Of a stretch of 64,000 bases of DNA, positions 42,484 to 50,967 are shown piece after piece. Source of the stretch: DASQUK01 sp046726215 (lineage in GTDB: Bacteria; Actinomycetota; Acidimicrobiia; Acidimicrobiales; VFJN01). The stretch lies in contig JBKPAA010000008.1 of assembly GCA_046726215.1 (NCBI GenBank), positions 28,545 through 92,544 on the forward strand, in the 5' to 3' direction. A program made the position numbers and the translations under genes. Every line of letters begins with the position of its first letter. Position 1 is the stretch's first letter. A model generated the notes under the pieces. The model ran no database searches, was not told where the DNA came from, and saw only the letters and a program-made list of their open reading frames with translations.

Positions 42484-42912
42484 TCAGGTCGCGAGCGACG
42501 CCTCGAGCTGGATGTCGACACCGGCGAGGGCCTTGGAGACCGGGCAGGTGGCCTTGGCGGCCTCGGCCTGCTCCTGGAAGGCGGCGGGCTCGATGCCGGG
42601 CACGTCGGCCGAGGTAGCGAGGTCGATGCGGCTGATCCGGAATCCGCCGTCGGCGGGCACGAGGTGGACCCTGGCGCTGGTCTCCACCGAGTCGGGCGGA
42701 AACCCGGCTCTTTCCAGCCCGGCGGACAGTGCCATCGAGAAGCAGCCGGCGTGAGCCGCGCCGATCAGCTCCTCGGGGTTCGTGCCGGTGCCCTCCTCGA
42801 AGCGGGAGGAGAACGAGTACTGGCCCTCGAAGGCCCCGCTCCCCAGGCGCATTGTGCCCTTGCCGTCGCGGAGTCCCCCCTGCCAGTGGGCGGTGGCGGT
42901 GCGTGCGGGCAT
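42484..42912 (-). CDS. OsmC/Ohr family peroxiredoxin
   Basis: A 142-residue peroxidase. The two redox cysteines are in HAGCFSMALS and ATCPVSKAL, spaced as in OsmC proteins that reduce organic hydroperoxides. The start MPARTATAHWQGGLRDGKGTMRL is typical. GGGAGG precedes the ATG at 42912, with good spacing. It likely protects against organic peroxides. It is convergent with the permease gene and divergent from the membrane gene at 42980. Confidence 0.93.
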   Translation of the reverse strand: MPARTATAHWQGGLRDGKGTMRLGSGAFEGQYSFSSRFEEGTGTNPEELIGAAHAGCFSMALSAGLERAGFPPDSVETSARVHLVPADGGFRISRIDLATSADVPGIEPAAFQEQAEAAKATCPVSKALAGVDIQLEASLAT

Positions 42913-42979
42913 GTCGTTCCTCCCAGGGTCGTCTGTGGGTACCCGTCCTCGGCTGCACGTTAGGTCGTACGCTCGGGCG

Positions 42980-43672
42980 GTGGCCGATGCGGACATCGAG
43001 GCCGGCCCGGGGGCCGACGGACCGGGGAGCCGGAAGGAGCCACTCATCAGCGCCGCGGCGCTCGGCGGGGTCACCAGGGCGCTCGGCTGGCTGCTGGTGA
43101 TCGCCGGTGCGGGCCTGGCGGCCACGGGTGTGCCGCTGATCTTCGTCTACCGGCCCGACGACCCGGTGACCGGCGATCGGTCCGATGTCTGGTGGCTGCG
43201 GGGGGCGCACAACGTCACGTCGACGATGTTCCTCGGGGCGATCGCGGGCATGGTGGCGGTGCTGGCAGTGGCCTTCGTGTGGCGGCTGCGGGTGCCGCCC
43301 GGGTGGCTCGTGGCGCTCGGGGGCTTGGCGGTCGCCATCGTGGGTTTGATCTCGGGCCAGCTCATCGCCTGGGACCGCCTGGCAATGACGTCCGTGACGG
43401 CGTCGGACTCGCGGGGCGTCGTCGACGCGCTGTCGGCCGACGTGCGCTCCGTGGTTGTCGACGGCACCCGGGTGTCCCGCGGCGCGTACGCCGCCTGGGC
43501 CGGCGTGCACCTGCTGGCCGTGCCGGTGGTGGCGCTCGGCCTGGCCTGGCTCGCCCGCCGCCGAACGAGCCACCGACGGCCCCCGGTGTCACCCGCGGGT
43601 GAACCGGCGCCGGATTCTTCCGGTCCTCGCGAGGCATCGGCACCGGAACCGGAATCCGGGATGTTCGGCTAG
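42980..43672 (+). CDS. cytochrome b6-like membrane protein with ligands for one haem
   Basis: About 230 residues with four helices (near 32-57, 80-101, 108-130, 172-193). Segments match cytochrome b N domains: VPLIFVYRPDD after helix A, GLISGQLIAWDRLA like the GYLLPWDQLA turn, and HLLAVPVVALG in helix D. His77 and His177 match the first axial pair. Positions 14 residues later, where the second pair should be, are Met91 and Leu191. It therefore probably binds one b haem. It precedes the DUF2330 and cupredoxin genes. The physiological role is unknown. Confidence 0.7.
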   Translation: MADADIEAGPGADGPGSRKEPLISAAALGGVTRALGWLLVIAGAGLAATGVPLIFVYRPDDPVTGDRSDVWWLRGAHNVTSTMFLGAIAGMVAVLAVAFVWRLRVPPGWLVALGGLAVAIVGLISGQLIAWDRLAMTSVTASDSRGVVDALSADVRSVVVDGTRVSRGAYAAWAGVHLLAVPVVALGLAWLARRRTSHRRPPVSPAGEPAPDSSGPREASAPEPESGMFG

Positions 43673-43746
43673 CGGGAACCTCGGCGGCGGTCGCCGACGT
43701 CCAACCCCCGTAATCCGCTACGGGGGTATCGGACCGGGAGGCGACG

Positions 43747-44820
43747 ATGCGGAGTCGAATGGTGGTAGTGGGGGCTCTGGCGGCCGTGCCGATCGCCGTT
43801 TGGAGCGCGGCGCCGGCGGGAGCCTGCGGCGGACTGGTGGGCGAGAACGGCACGATCGAGCTGGTGCGCACCTCCACGCTGGCGGCCTACACCGGCGGGG
43901 TGGAGCGCTACGTGACGGCCTTCGAGTTCACCGGCGAGGGCAAGGAGGTCGGCTCGATCGTCCCGCTCCCCGACGTGCCCACCAAGGTGGAGCGCGGCGG
44001 CGACTGGACGCTGCAGCGGCTGGCCCAGGAGGTGGCACCGCCCGCGGAGGAGAGGCTCAGCGCGGACTTCGCCGCCGAGGCCGCCGATGGCGCCGAGGTC
44101 ATCCTCGAGACCCAGATCGACGCCCTCGACATCACCGTGCTGAAGGGCGGCGGCGACGAGGTGGGGGAGTGGGCCGTCGACAACGGGTTCCTGCTCACGC
44201 CCGACGCCCCCGAGGTCCTCGACTATTACGCCCAGCGCAGCCCGGTGTTCATGGCGGCGCGCTTCGACGCCCGGCGGGCCAGGGAGCTGGGCCAGGGTGC
44301 GGGCGACAGCACCCCGATCATGGCGACTATCCCCACCGACAACCCCTGGGTCCCGGTGCGGATCCTCGGCCTGGGCCTGGACGGCAGCCAGAACGTCGAG
44401 GCCGACGTGTTCCTGCTGACCGACGACGAGCCCGAGCTCCTGGCCGGCGGGACGGGGCTGACGCTCGACCGCAGCGAAGCGGCCTCGGACCTGCTGCTCT
44501 CGGACCTACGCTCCGACGTCGGCATGGAGTGGGTGCCCGACGGCATGTGGCTGTCGTACATGAAGCTCGCCGCCCCGGCGGCGGAGCTCGACTACGACCT
44601 CGCGGTGTCCGCCACCCCGGGGGTCACGCCGTCGCTGGTCGACGCCGGGGTGCCCGAGCCCGAGGCCATCCCGGTGGGGTCGGCGGATTCGGGCCGCGCG
44701 TGGTGGCCGCTCGCCGCCGGCGCCGCGGCCGGTGCCGCAGTCCTGGCCGCCGGCTGGATCTGGTGGCGGCGGGACGTGGTGGGTTCCGAGCCCGCGGGCG
44801 GCGGCCCGCGCTGGGCATGA
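43747..44820 (+). CDS. secreted DUF2330 family protein with C-terminal anchor
   Basis: A 357-residue exported protein. The signal peptide ends near AGACGG, the ACGG start typical of DUF2330 proteins, whose function is not known. The mature part holds acidic beta-rich segments (TAFEFTGEGKEVGSIVPLPDVPTKVERG). A membrane helix near 318-341 (WWPLAAGAAAGAAVLAAGWIWW) and an Arg-rich tail anchor it. Its TGA overlaps the ATG of the cupredoxin gene (ATGA), so they are made together. Confidence 0.88.
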   Translation: MRSRMVVVGALAAVPIAVWSAAPAGACGGLVGENGTIELVRTSTLAAYTGGVERYVTAFEFTGEGKEVGSIVPLPDVPTKVERGGDWTLQRLAQEVAPPAEERLSADFAAEAADGAEVILETQIDALDITVLKGGGDEVGEWAVDNGFLLTPDAPEVLDYYAQRSPVFMAARFDARRARELGQGAGDSTPIMATIPTDNPWVPVRILGLGLDGSQNVEADVFLLTDDEPELLAGGTGLTLDRSEAASDLLLSDLRSDVGMEWVPDGMWLSYMKLAAPAAELDYDLAVSATPGVTPSLVDAGVPEPEAIPVGSADSGRAWWPLAAGAAAGAAVLAAGWIWWRRDVVGSEPAGGGPRWA

Positions 44821-45386
44821 CCCCCACGAGCGCGTCGGTCGGCGTGCGGCAGAGCGCCGATGCGCCGGGGCGGTCCGACGGGACCGCCCCGGCCGCCCGG
44901 GGCCCGCAGGCCGTGGGGCGAGGGCGTCCCCGGCGGTGGCCGTGGCTGGTGACCAGCGCGGTCGTTGCCGTCACCGTCGCCGGGGCCGGGTTCGCCGGCG
45001 CCGGCGCCGGAACCGGGGACCCGCCCATGCCAACGCTCGGTCCGGGCGACGTGACCGTCGAGCTGCATGTCGAGCACTCACTGTTCGAGCCGACCGAGAT
45101 ACGCGTGGTGGAGGGCACACGGCTGCGGTTCGTTCTCGACAACGACGATCCCATCAACCACGAGCTGATCGTTGGCGGGCCCGAGGTGCACGCCCGCCAC
45201 GCCCGGGGCACCGAGGCCCGGCACCCGTCGGTTCCGGGCGAGGTGTCGGTCGGCCCCAACGAGAGGGGCGTGACGACCCTGCGGTTCGACGAGCCCGGCA
45301 CGTTCGAGTTCGCCTGCCACCTGCCGGGGCACTACGAGTACGGCATGCACGGCGTGGTGGAGGTGGTCCCGGCCCGCAGCGCCTGA
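44817..45386 (+). CDS. membrane-anchored cupredoxin (type 1 copper protein)
   Basis: A 189-residue protein. A membrane helix at about 43-64 (LVTSAVVAVTVAGAGFAGAGAG) anchors an extracytoplasmic beta-barrel. The copper ligands are His115 (NHELIVG), Cys167, His172 and Met177 in CHLPGHYEYGM, a complete type 1 set. It should carry electrons outside the membrane. The start overlaps the DUF2330 stop, and the cytochrome-b-like gene lies further upstream. The first 30 codons contain a strong hairpin. Confidence 0.92.
   Translation: MTPTSASVGVRQSADAPGRSDGTAPAARGPQAVGRGRPRRWPWLVTSAVVAVTVAGAGFAGAGAGTGDPPMPTLGPGDVTVELHVEHSLFEPTEIRVVEGTRLRFVLDNDDPINHELIVGGPEVHARHARGTEARHPSVPGEVSVGPNERGVTTLRFDEPGTFEFACHLPGHYEYGMHGVVEVVPARSA
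44865..44892 (+). promoter_or_regulatory. strong hairpin inside cupredoxin coding start
   Basis: CCGGGGCGGTCC pairs perfectly with GGACCGCCCCGG around a GACG loop, beginning 48 bases after the cupredoxin ATG. A 12-bp GC stem at this place could slow translation or end transcripts from upstream genes. Whether it acts is unknown. Confidence 0.4.
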
Positions 45387-45399
45387 GCGCCGACACGCG

Positions 45400-47376
45400 G
45401 TGCCGCGTACCGTGGCGCTCGTGGGCCAGCCAGCCAGGGGCAGGGTGCTGTGGGAGCCGCCCGAAGACGCGCGGGAGCGCACCCGGATCGGTCGCTACCT
45501 GGCCTGGCTCGACGCTCATCGGGGCCGGTCGTTCCCGGACTACGACAGCCTGTGGCGCTGGTCGGTCGACGATCTCGACGGCTTCTGGCGCACGGTCTGG
45601 CAACACTTCCAGCTCGAGTCGGCCACGCCGATCGACCGGGCGCTCGCCCGCCCCGACATGCCCGGCGCCGTGTGGTTCCCGGGAGCGCTCGTCAACTACG
45701 CGGGCCACGTACTGCGCAGCGACCCGGCCGGGCCGGCCGTCATCGCCAGGTCCCAGTCGCGCGATCCGTTCGAGCTGAGCATGGCCGAGCTCCGCGACCA
45801 GGTGGCCCGCTGTCGGGCAGGGCTGCTGCGGCTGGGCGTGCGCCGTGGCGACCGGGTGGCGGCCTACCTGCCCAACGTCCCCGAGGCGGTGGTAGCCCTG
45901 CTGGCCGCCGCGAGCCTCGGGGCGATCTGGTCGTCGTGCGCTCCCGAGTTCGGCACCCGCAGCGTGGTCGATCGGCTCCGCCAGATCGAGCCGGCCGTGC
46001 TCCTGGCCGTCGATGGATACCGCTATGGCGCCAAGCGGGTCGACCGGGCCGCCGAGGTCGCCGAGGTCCGGGCCCAGCTGCCGTCGGTGCGCCACGTCGT
46101 CACCGTCGGCTATCTCGACCCCGATGCCCGGCTCCCGGACTCGCTCACATGGGGCGAGCTGCTAGCCGAACCCGGGGAGCTGGCGTTCGAGCCGGTGCCG
46201 TTCGACCACCCGCTGTACGTCCTCTACTCGTCCGGCACGACCGGGCTGCCGAAGCCGATCGTGCACGGCCATGGCGGCATCCTGGTCGAGCACTACAAGG
46301 TGCTCGGGTTGCACAACGACCTCGGCGCCGGCGACCGCTTCCTCTGGTTCTCGACCACCGGCTGGATGATGTGGAACTACCTGGTCTCCGGCCTGCTGGT
46401 GGGGGCGACGCTGGTGCTGTTCGACGGCGACCCCGGCCATCCCGACCTGGGGGCGCTGTGGCGCATGGCCGGCGACGACGGGGTCACGTTCTTCGGCACG
46501 TCGGCGCCCTTCCTGCTGGCCTGCCGCAAGGCGGGGGTCGCCCCCGCCGAGGTCGCCGACCTCGGCGCCCTGCGGGCCGTCGGCTCCACCGGCGCACCCC
46601 TGCCGGCCGAGGGGTTCGAGTGGGTCTACGAGGCGGTCGGCCGTGACCTGATGCTGTCGTCCATCAGCGGGGGCACCGACGTGTGCACGGCGTTCGTGGG
46701 CGGCTGCCCCTTGGTGCCGGTCCGTTCGGGCGAGATCTCGTGCCGCTACCTCGGCGCCAGCGTCGAGGCCTACGCCGAGGGACGGCCGGTCGTGGGGGAG
46801 CAGGGCGAGCTGGTGATCACGGCCCCCATGCCGTCCATGCCGGTGGCGTTCTGGGGCGACGAGGACGGCTCGCGCTACCGGGCCGCCTACTTCCACGACC
46901 ATCCCGGGGTGTGGACCCACGGCGACTGGATCACGGTCTACGGGGACGGCGCCTGCGTCATCACCGGGCGATCCGACGCCACCCTCAATCGGGGCGGCGT
47001 CCGGATGGGGACTGCCGAGCTGTACTCCGTGGTGGAGGGCCTACCCGAGGTGGCCGACAGCCTGGTGGTCCACCTGGAGGATGCGGACGGCGGGGCGGGC
47101 AGGCTGCTGCTCTTCGTGGCCCCGGCGGCCGGGATCGAGGTCGACGACGAGCTCCGGAATCGCATCGCCAAGGCGCTGCGCACCGAGCTGTCGCCCCGGC
47201 ACGTGCCCGACGAGATCCACGCCGTCCCGGGCGTGCCCCGCACCCTGTCGGGCAAGAAGCTCGAGGTACCCGTGAAGCGCATGCTCCAAGGCGTCGACCT
47301 CGATCGCGCCGCCAGCCGCGGGAGCCTCGCCAACCCCGACGTACTCGACGCCTACCGGGCGTTCGTCGAGCGGTAG
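45400..47376 (+). CDS. aacS: acetoacetate-CoA ligase
   Basis: A 658-residue adenylate-forming enzyme making acetoacetyl-CoA from acetoacetate, CoA and ATP. The N-terminal region (RIGRYLAWLDAHRGRSFPDYDSLWRWSVDDL) and FSTTGWMMWNYLVSGLLVGATLVLFDG are characteristic of this enzyme. The P-loop is YSSGTTGLPKP near residue 275. The acetylatable lysine of the A10 motif is Lys619 in RTLSGKKLEVP. GTG at 45400 or 45421 may start it. The Pat-like acetyltransferase gene 3.6 kb downstream may control it by acetylating this lysine. It follows the cupredoxin gene by 14 bp. Confidence 0.93.
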   Translation: MPRTVALVGQPARGRVLWEPPEDARERTRIGRYLAWLDAHRGRSFPDYDSLWRWSVDDLDGFWRTVWQHFQLESATPIDRALARPDMPGAVWFPGALVNYAGHVLRSDPAGPAVIARSQSRDPFELSMAELRDQVARCRAGLLRLGVRRGDRVAAYLPNVPEAVVALLAAASLGAIWSSCAPEFGTRSVVDRLRQIEPAVLLAVDGYRYGAKRVDRAAEVAEVRAQLPSVRHVVTVGYLDPDARLPDSLTWGELLAEPGELAFEPVPFDHPLYVLYSSGTTGLPKPIVHGHGGILVEHYKVLGLHNDLGAGDRFLWFSTTGWMMWNYLVSGLLVGATLVLFDGDPGHPDLGALWRMAGDDGVTFFGTSAPFLLACRKAGVAPAEVADLGALRAVGSTGAPLPAEGFEWVYEAVGRDLMLSSISGGTDVCTAFVGGCPLVPVRSGEISCRYLGASVEAYAEGRPVVGEQGELVITAPMPSMPVAFWGDEDGSRYRAAYFHDHPGVWTHGDWITVYGDGACVITGRSDATLNRGGVRMGTAELYSVVEGLPEVADSLVVHLEDADGGAGRLLLFVAPAAGIEVDDELRNRIAKALRTELSPRHVPDEIHAVPGVPRTLSGKKLEVPVKRMLQGVDLDRAASRGSLANPDVLDAYRAFVER

Positions 47377-47391
47377 CCGATCGGTTTTCCC

Positions 47392-47425
47392 CGCGGGATC
47401 GGCCGCTGGGGCGGCCGATCCCGCG
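47392..47425. terminator. 34-bp intergenic palindrome, copy B, likely terminator
   Basis: Perfect 15-bp arms, CGCGGGATCGGCCGC and its complement, enclose TGGG. TTTT lies 5' and GAAAA 3', so it could end transcripts in both directions. It begins 16 bases after the acetoacetate-CoA ligase stop. It is the most perfect of three copies of the same 34-bp element. Confidence 0.8.
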
Positions 47426-47543
47426 AAGAAAACGCGGAAGTGCGGCCCCGCGCCCTCGCCGCCCGGCCTGCGGCGCCGACATGGCACGATGTCTGACGCG
47501 GTTTCAGGTCGCCGGCTCGCCGGCTGCGAGGAAGAGGAGAGTC

Positions 47544-48998
47544 ATGGAGACCAAGGACACGCTCTACATCGGTGGCGAGTGGGTGGCGTCGGCGTCCACG
47601 AGCACGATCGAGGTGATCAGCCCCACCACCGAGGAGGTGATCGCCAGGGTGCCCGAAGCGTCCGAGGGTGACGTCGACCGGGCCGTGGACGCCGCCAAGG
47701 CGGCGCTGGGCGGCCCGTTCCCGCGGCTGTCGGCGGCCGAGCGGGCCGAGTACATCGCCAAGCTGTCCCAAGCCATCCAGGCCCGCGCCCCCGAGTTCGC
47801 CGAGACCATCACCGGCGAGATGGGATCGCCATCGAGCTGGGCGCTCGTCGGCCAGGTGCTGTCGTCGACGATGGTGTTCGATGGCTGGGTCGAGCTGGCC
47901 CGGACGTTCCCGTTCGAGGAGCTCCGGACGGGCGCACTGGGACCGGTGCTCGTGCGCAAGGAACCGGTGGGCGTGTCGGCGGGGATCATCCCGTGGAACG
48001 TGCCGTTGTTCATCGTCGCCCTCAAGCTGGGCGCCGCCCTTGCCGCCGGGTCGCCCATGATCCTCAAGCCGTCCCCCGAGACACCGCTCGACGGTTACCT
48101 GTTGGCCGAGGTCCTCGACGAGATCGGGCTCCCCAAGGGCATGGTGTCGATCCTGCCCGCGGGCCGCGAGATCGGCGAGTACATCGTGCGCCACCGAGGC
48201 GTCGACAAGGTCGGGTTCACCGGCTCGACCGCCGCCGGCCGCAAGGTGGGTGCCATCTGCGGCGAGATGCTCAAGCGCTGCACGCTCGAGCTCGGGGGCA
48301 AGTCGGCGGCCATCGTGCTCGATGACGCCGACCTGGCCAGCTCGATCCCGCTGCTCATGCCCAACGCCCTCATGAACAACGGCGAGGCGTGCGTCGCACA
48401 GACGCGGATCCTGGCACCGCGGTCCCGCTACGGCGAGGTGGTCGACGCCGTGGCCGAGGCGGTCAAGGGCACGACGGTGGGCGATCCTGCCGACCCCTCG
48501 GTCGCGGTGGGGCCGCTGGTGGCCGAGCGTCAGCGCGACCGGGTGCTCGGCTACATCGAGAAGGGCCGCAGCGAGGGCGCCAAGCTCGCCGTCGGCGGTG
48601 GGCGCCCGGCCGGCCTCGACCGGGGCTGGTTCGTGGAGCCCACCCTCTTCGTGGACGTCGACAACAAGATGACGATCGCCCAGGAGGAGATCTTCGGGCC
48701 GGTACTCGCCGTCCTCGCCTACGACGACGAGGCCGACGCGGTCCGCATCGCCAACGACAGCGACTACGGCCTGTCGGGCTCGGTGTGGACACAGGATGTC
48801 GAGCGGGGCATCGACGTCGCCCGCCAGGTGCGCACCGGGACCTACGGGATCAACCAGTTCGGCACCATCGACCTGCGCAACCCATTCGGCGGCTTCAAGG
48901 CGTCGGGCGTGGGCCGCGAGCTGGGCCCGGAGGGGCTGTCCGCCTACCTGGAGACAAAGTCGATCCTGCTGCCCGGGGACTACCAGCCGCCGGTTTGA
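47544..48998 (+). CDS. NAD(P)-dependent aldehyde dehydrogenase
   Basis: A 484-residue enzyme of the aldehyde dehydrogenase superfamily. The general base is in LELGGKS, the nucleophile Cys283 in NNGEACVAQ, and FTGSTAAGRKVG is the cofactor-binding loop. IIPWNVPLFIVALKLGAALAAGSPMILKPSPETP is the usual signature. The ATG at 47544 follows AGGAGA. The substrate is not evident; position after acetoacetate-CoA ligase suggests fatty-acid or alcohol metabolism but a terminator separates them. Confidence 0.95.
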   Translation: METKDTLYIGGEWVASASTSTIEVISPTTEEVIARVPEASEGDVDRAVDAAKAALGGPFPRLSAAERAEYIAKLSQAIQARAPEFAETITGEMGSPSSWALVGQVLSSTMVFDGWVELARTFPFEELRTGALGPVLVRKEPVGVSAGIIPWNVPLFIVALKLGAALAAGSPMILKPSPETPLDGYLLAEVLDEIGLPKGMVSILPAGREIGEYIVRHRGVDKVGFTGSTAAGRKVGAICGEMLKRCTLELGGKSAAIVLDDADLASSIPLLMPNALMNNGEACVAQTRILAPRSRYGEVVDAVAEAVKGTTVGDPADPSVAVGPLVAERQRDRVLGYIEKGRSEGAKLAVGGGRPAGLDRGWFVEPTLFVDVDNKMTIAQEEIFGPVLAVLAYDDEADAVRIANDSDYGLSGSVWTQDVERGIDVARQVRTGTYGINQFGTIDLRNPFGGFKASGVGRELGPEGLSAYLETKSILLPGDYQPPV

Positions 48999-49030
48999 CC
49001 CGCCCCGGTCCGTCGCCGGAGCATGGGCCC

Positions 49031-49411
49031 ATGCGCCGGCGAGCCCTCGCCGCCCCCGCCGTCCTCCTGGTGGCCGGCCTCACGATCCTCGCCACCCCGG
49101 TCGCCGGCGCGGCGACCGGGCACGTCGGTGGGACCGTCGCGGCGTGGTCTCAGCAGCCGCAGGACGATCCGGACGGCGACCCGTCCACCGACGACGCGCC
49201 CCTCCCGGAACAGGACATGATCCCCAGGCCCAACTCCGGGCGCCCTCCCTCCGACGCCGGCGACCGCGGGGGAGCCCTCCAGGGGCTGGTGCTCCTGTTC
49301 ATCGTTGGGGGCGTGGGGGGGATCGCGGTCCTCGCCCTGCGGGATTCCCGCAGGGCCCGGGCCCGCCGGATGCGGGCGTCGGACGAGTCCGCTCAGGCCA
49401 GCTCCCCGTAG
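49031..49411 (+). CDS. small secreted/membrane protein of unknown function
   Basis: A 126-residue protein. A basic N terminus and hydrophobic stretch (ALAAPAVLLVAGLTILATPVAGA) form a signal peptide, followed by an Asp/Pro-rich linker and a helix at about 85-105 (LQGLVLLFIVGGVGGIAVLALR). The tail is Arg-rich and cytoplasmic. A GCATGGGCCCATGC palindrome (49021-49034) overlaps the start codon. The 3' end overlaps the metallopeptidase gene by 19 bp on the other strand. No family recognised. Confidence 0.65.
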   Translation: MRRRALAAPAVLLVAGLTILATPVAGAATGHVGGTVAAWSQQPQDDPDGDPSTDDAPLPEQDMIPRPNSGRPPSDAGDRGGALQGLVLLFIVGGVGGIAVLALRDSRRARARRMRASDESAQASSP

Positions 49412-50904
49412 TCGCGCTCGCAGCCTGCGAGCCCGTCGATCACCCCGGTGCGCAGGGCGTCGGTACGTTCGAAGGCGGTGCCGGTCTCGTCGGAGAGAGC
49501 GTCGCCGTAGGCGATGAAGGCCTGGATCCCCTCGTCGAGGTCGCCGGGCGAGATGCTGAGGAGGCTGGAGTCCGGCTCGCCACGGGCCACGTCGGGAGCG
49601 ATCGAGCGGGCATACAGGCCGGTCATGCAGTCGGCCTGCAGGCTCTGGTTCTCGCCCTCGGTGTCGAGCCCGAGCTGGGCCTGGGCGGCGATTGCCCAGA
49701 GCCGGGCGACCTCGGTCCCGAAGGCGAAGTCGCCGATCCGGTAGAGATCGGTGATCAGGCGGCTGCCGTCGAGCACGACGACGTTCTCGTCCTCGCAGTA
49801 GACGGCGGCGCCTCGCAGCTCGTTCCCCGAGACCGTGTCGCCGCCACAGCTGATCGCGTCACTGGCCGGGTCGACGAGCACGAGGTCGTCGACCGGCGTC
49901 CACGCCTCGCCGAGCTGCTCGAAGAGGGTCGTGTAGAAGACGTTGAGATCGGCCTCGAGCAAGGACGCCAACCCGCAACCGGTGGCTTCCCCGGCTCGGG
50001 GGTCGTACTGGCCCGAGAGGACCCTGTCGTCGAGGTCCGCAGGGCACGGCAACGAAGGCACGTCGTCCGGTGCGAGGGTGCCGGGGTCGGTCGACGCCCC
50101 GCTACGGAACGGCATGTCGAACGTCCGGCGGGGCGCGGCCTCGTACGCGGCGCAGTGCTCGGGACCGTCCTCGTAGCCCTCCTGGAACGCGCCGATGCGG
50201 TCGAATCCACTGCCGTGGGCCCCGGGGTCGTCCTCGACGGTGCCGGGCTGGTCCCGGATGGCCACCATGCCGGCGACGCTCGAGTCCAGCTCGCGGTCCG
50301 TGACTTCGAACGTGTCGCTGCCGCCGTCGGCCACGTGCGCGGTCCACGCCCCCGCATAGCAGTCGGCCTGCAGCTCGAGGTCGATGGTGCGGCCCCCGAC
50401 GCCGGCCCGCTCCTGGATGGCGTGCGCGAACTCGTGGGCGAACACGATGCCCACGGTGAACGCGCCGAACGTCTCGTCGAGCTGGGGGATCAGGTTCACC
50501 TGGTCCCAGGCGATCAGGTCCTCCGCCGGGCAGTAGAAGGCGTTGCCGGCGATGTCCCGGTAGCTGATGGGGGCCGCCCCACAGCGCGGCAGCTCCGTGT
50601 CGGGGCCGTAGGCCTGGTAGCCGCCGGCCAGCGGCCGGAAGGGGCCGCCGTAGACCTCGGGATAGGTCTCGGTCCAATAGGCCTCGACGTCGTGTATGGC
50701 GCCGGCGACCAGCGCGTCGAGGTCGTCGGTCGGTTCCGGGCCGGGGCGGTCGGCCTCCGAGTCGCCAGATCCCCCAACGGCCTCCCCGGCCGGGCCCCCA
50801 CCCAGGGGATTCTCGTCCGCCTCCTGTGCACACGCCCCCGAGCTCAGGACCAGCACCGCGGTGGCCACCAGGGGCCCCGACCACGACCACCGCCAACGCT
50901 GCAC
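49393..50904 (-). CDS. exported neutral zinc metallopeptidase
   Basis: A 503-residue protein. The GTG at 50904 follows GGGAGG. The hydrophobic N terminus ends near LSSGAC, a poor lipobox with Ser at -3, so export with or without lipidation is possible. The catalytic motif FAHEFAHAIQ holds His157, Glu158 and His161. Paired Cys residues (CYAGAW, CAAYE, CGLAS, CGGDTVSG) suggest disulphides. The second half repeats features of the first (GNELRGAAVYCEDENVVV compared with GNAFYCPAEDL), though without the zinc motif. Substrate unknown. Confidence 0.82.
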   Translation of the reverse strand: MQRWRWSWSGPLVATAVLVLSSGACAQEADENPLGGGPAGEAVGGSGDSEADRPGPEPTDDLDALVAGAIHDVEAYWTETYPEVYGGPFRPLAGGYQAYGPDTELPRCGAAPISYRDIAGNAFYCPAEDLIAWDQVNLIPQLDETFGAFTVGIVFAHEFAHAIQERAGVGGRTIDLELQADCYAGAWTAHVADGGSDTFEVTDRELDSSVAGMVAIRDQPGTVEDDPGAHGSGFDRIGAFQEGYEDGPEHCAAYEAAPRRTFDMPFRSGASTDPGTLAPDDVPSLPCPADLDDRVLSGQYDPRAGEATGCGLASLLEADLNVFYTTLFEQLGEAWTPVDDLVLVDPASDAISCGGDTVSGNELRGAAVYCEDENVVVLDGSRLITDLYRIGDFAFGTEVARLWAIAAQAQLGLDTEGENQSLQADCMTGLYARSIAPDVARGEPDSSLLSISPGDLDEGIQAFIAYGDALSDETGTAFERTDALRTGVIDGLAGCERDYGELA

Positions 50905-50967
50905 CAGTAGGCCTCCCGTCGACGCCGCCGCCCATCGACGTAGGGGACCGAAGCTACCGCGCCGCAC

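Noticed and set aside
44732..45778. Overlapping frame across the cupredoxin and ligase junction
   Set aside because: Arg/Pro/Ser-rich, no ribosome site, and it conflicts with two recognised proteins.
45450..46646. Long overlapping frame within acetoacetate-CoA ligase
   Set aside because: It is Arg/Pro/Gly-rich, has no domain, and lies wholly in a well supported gene in another frame.
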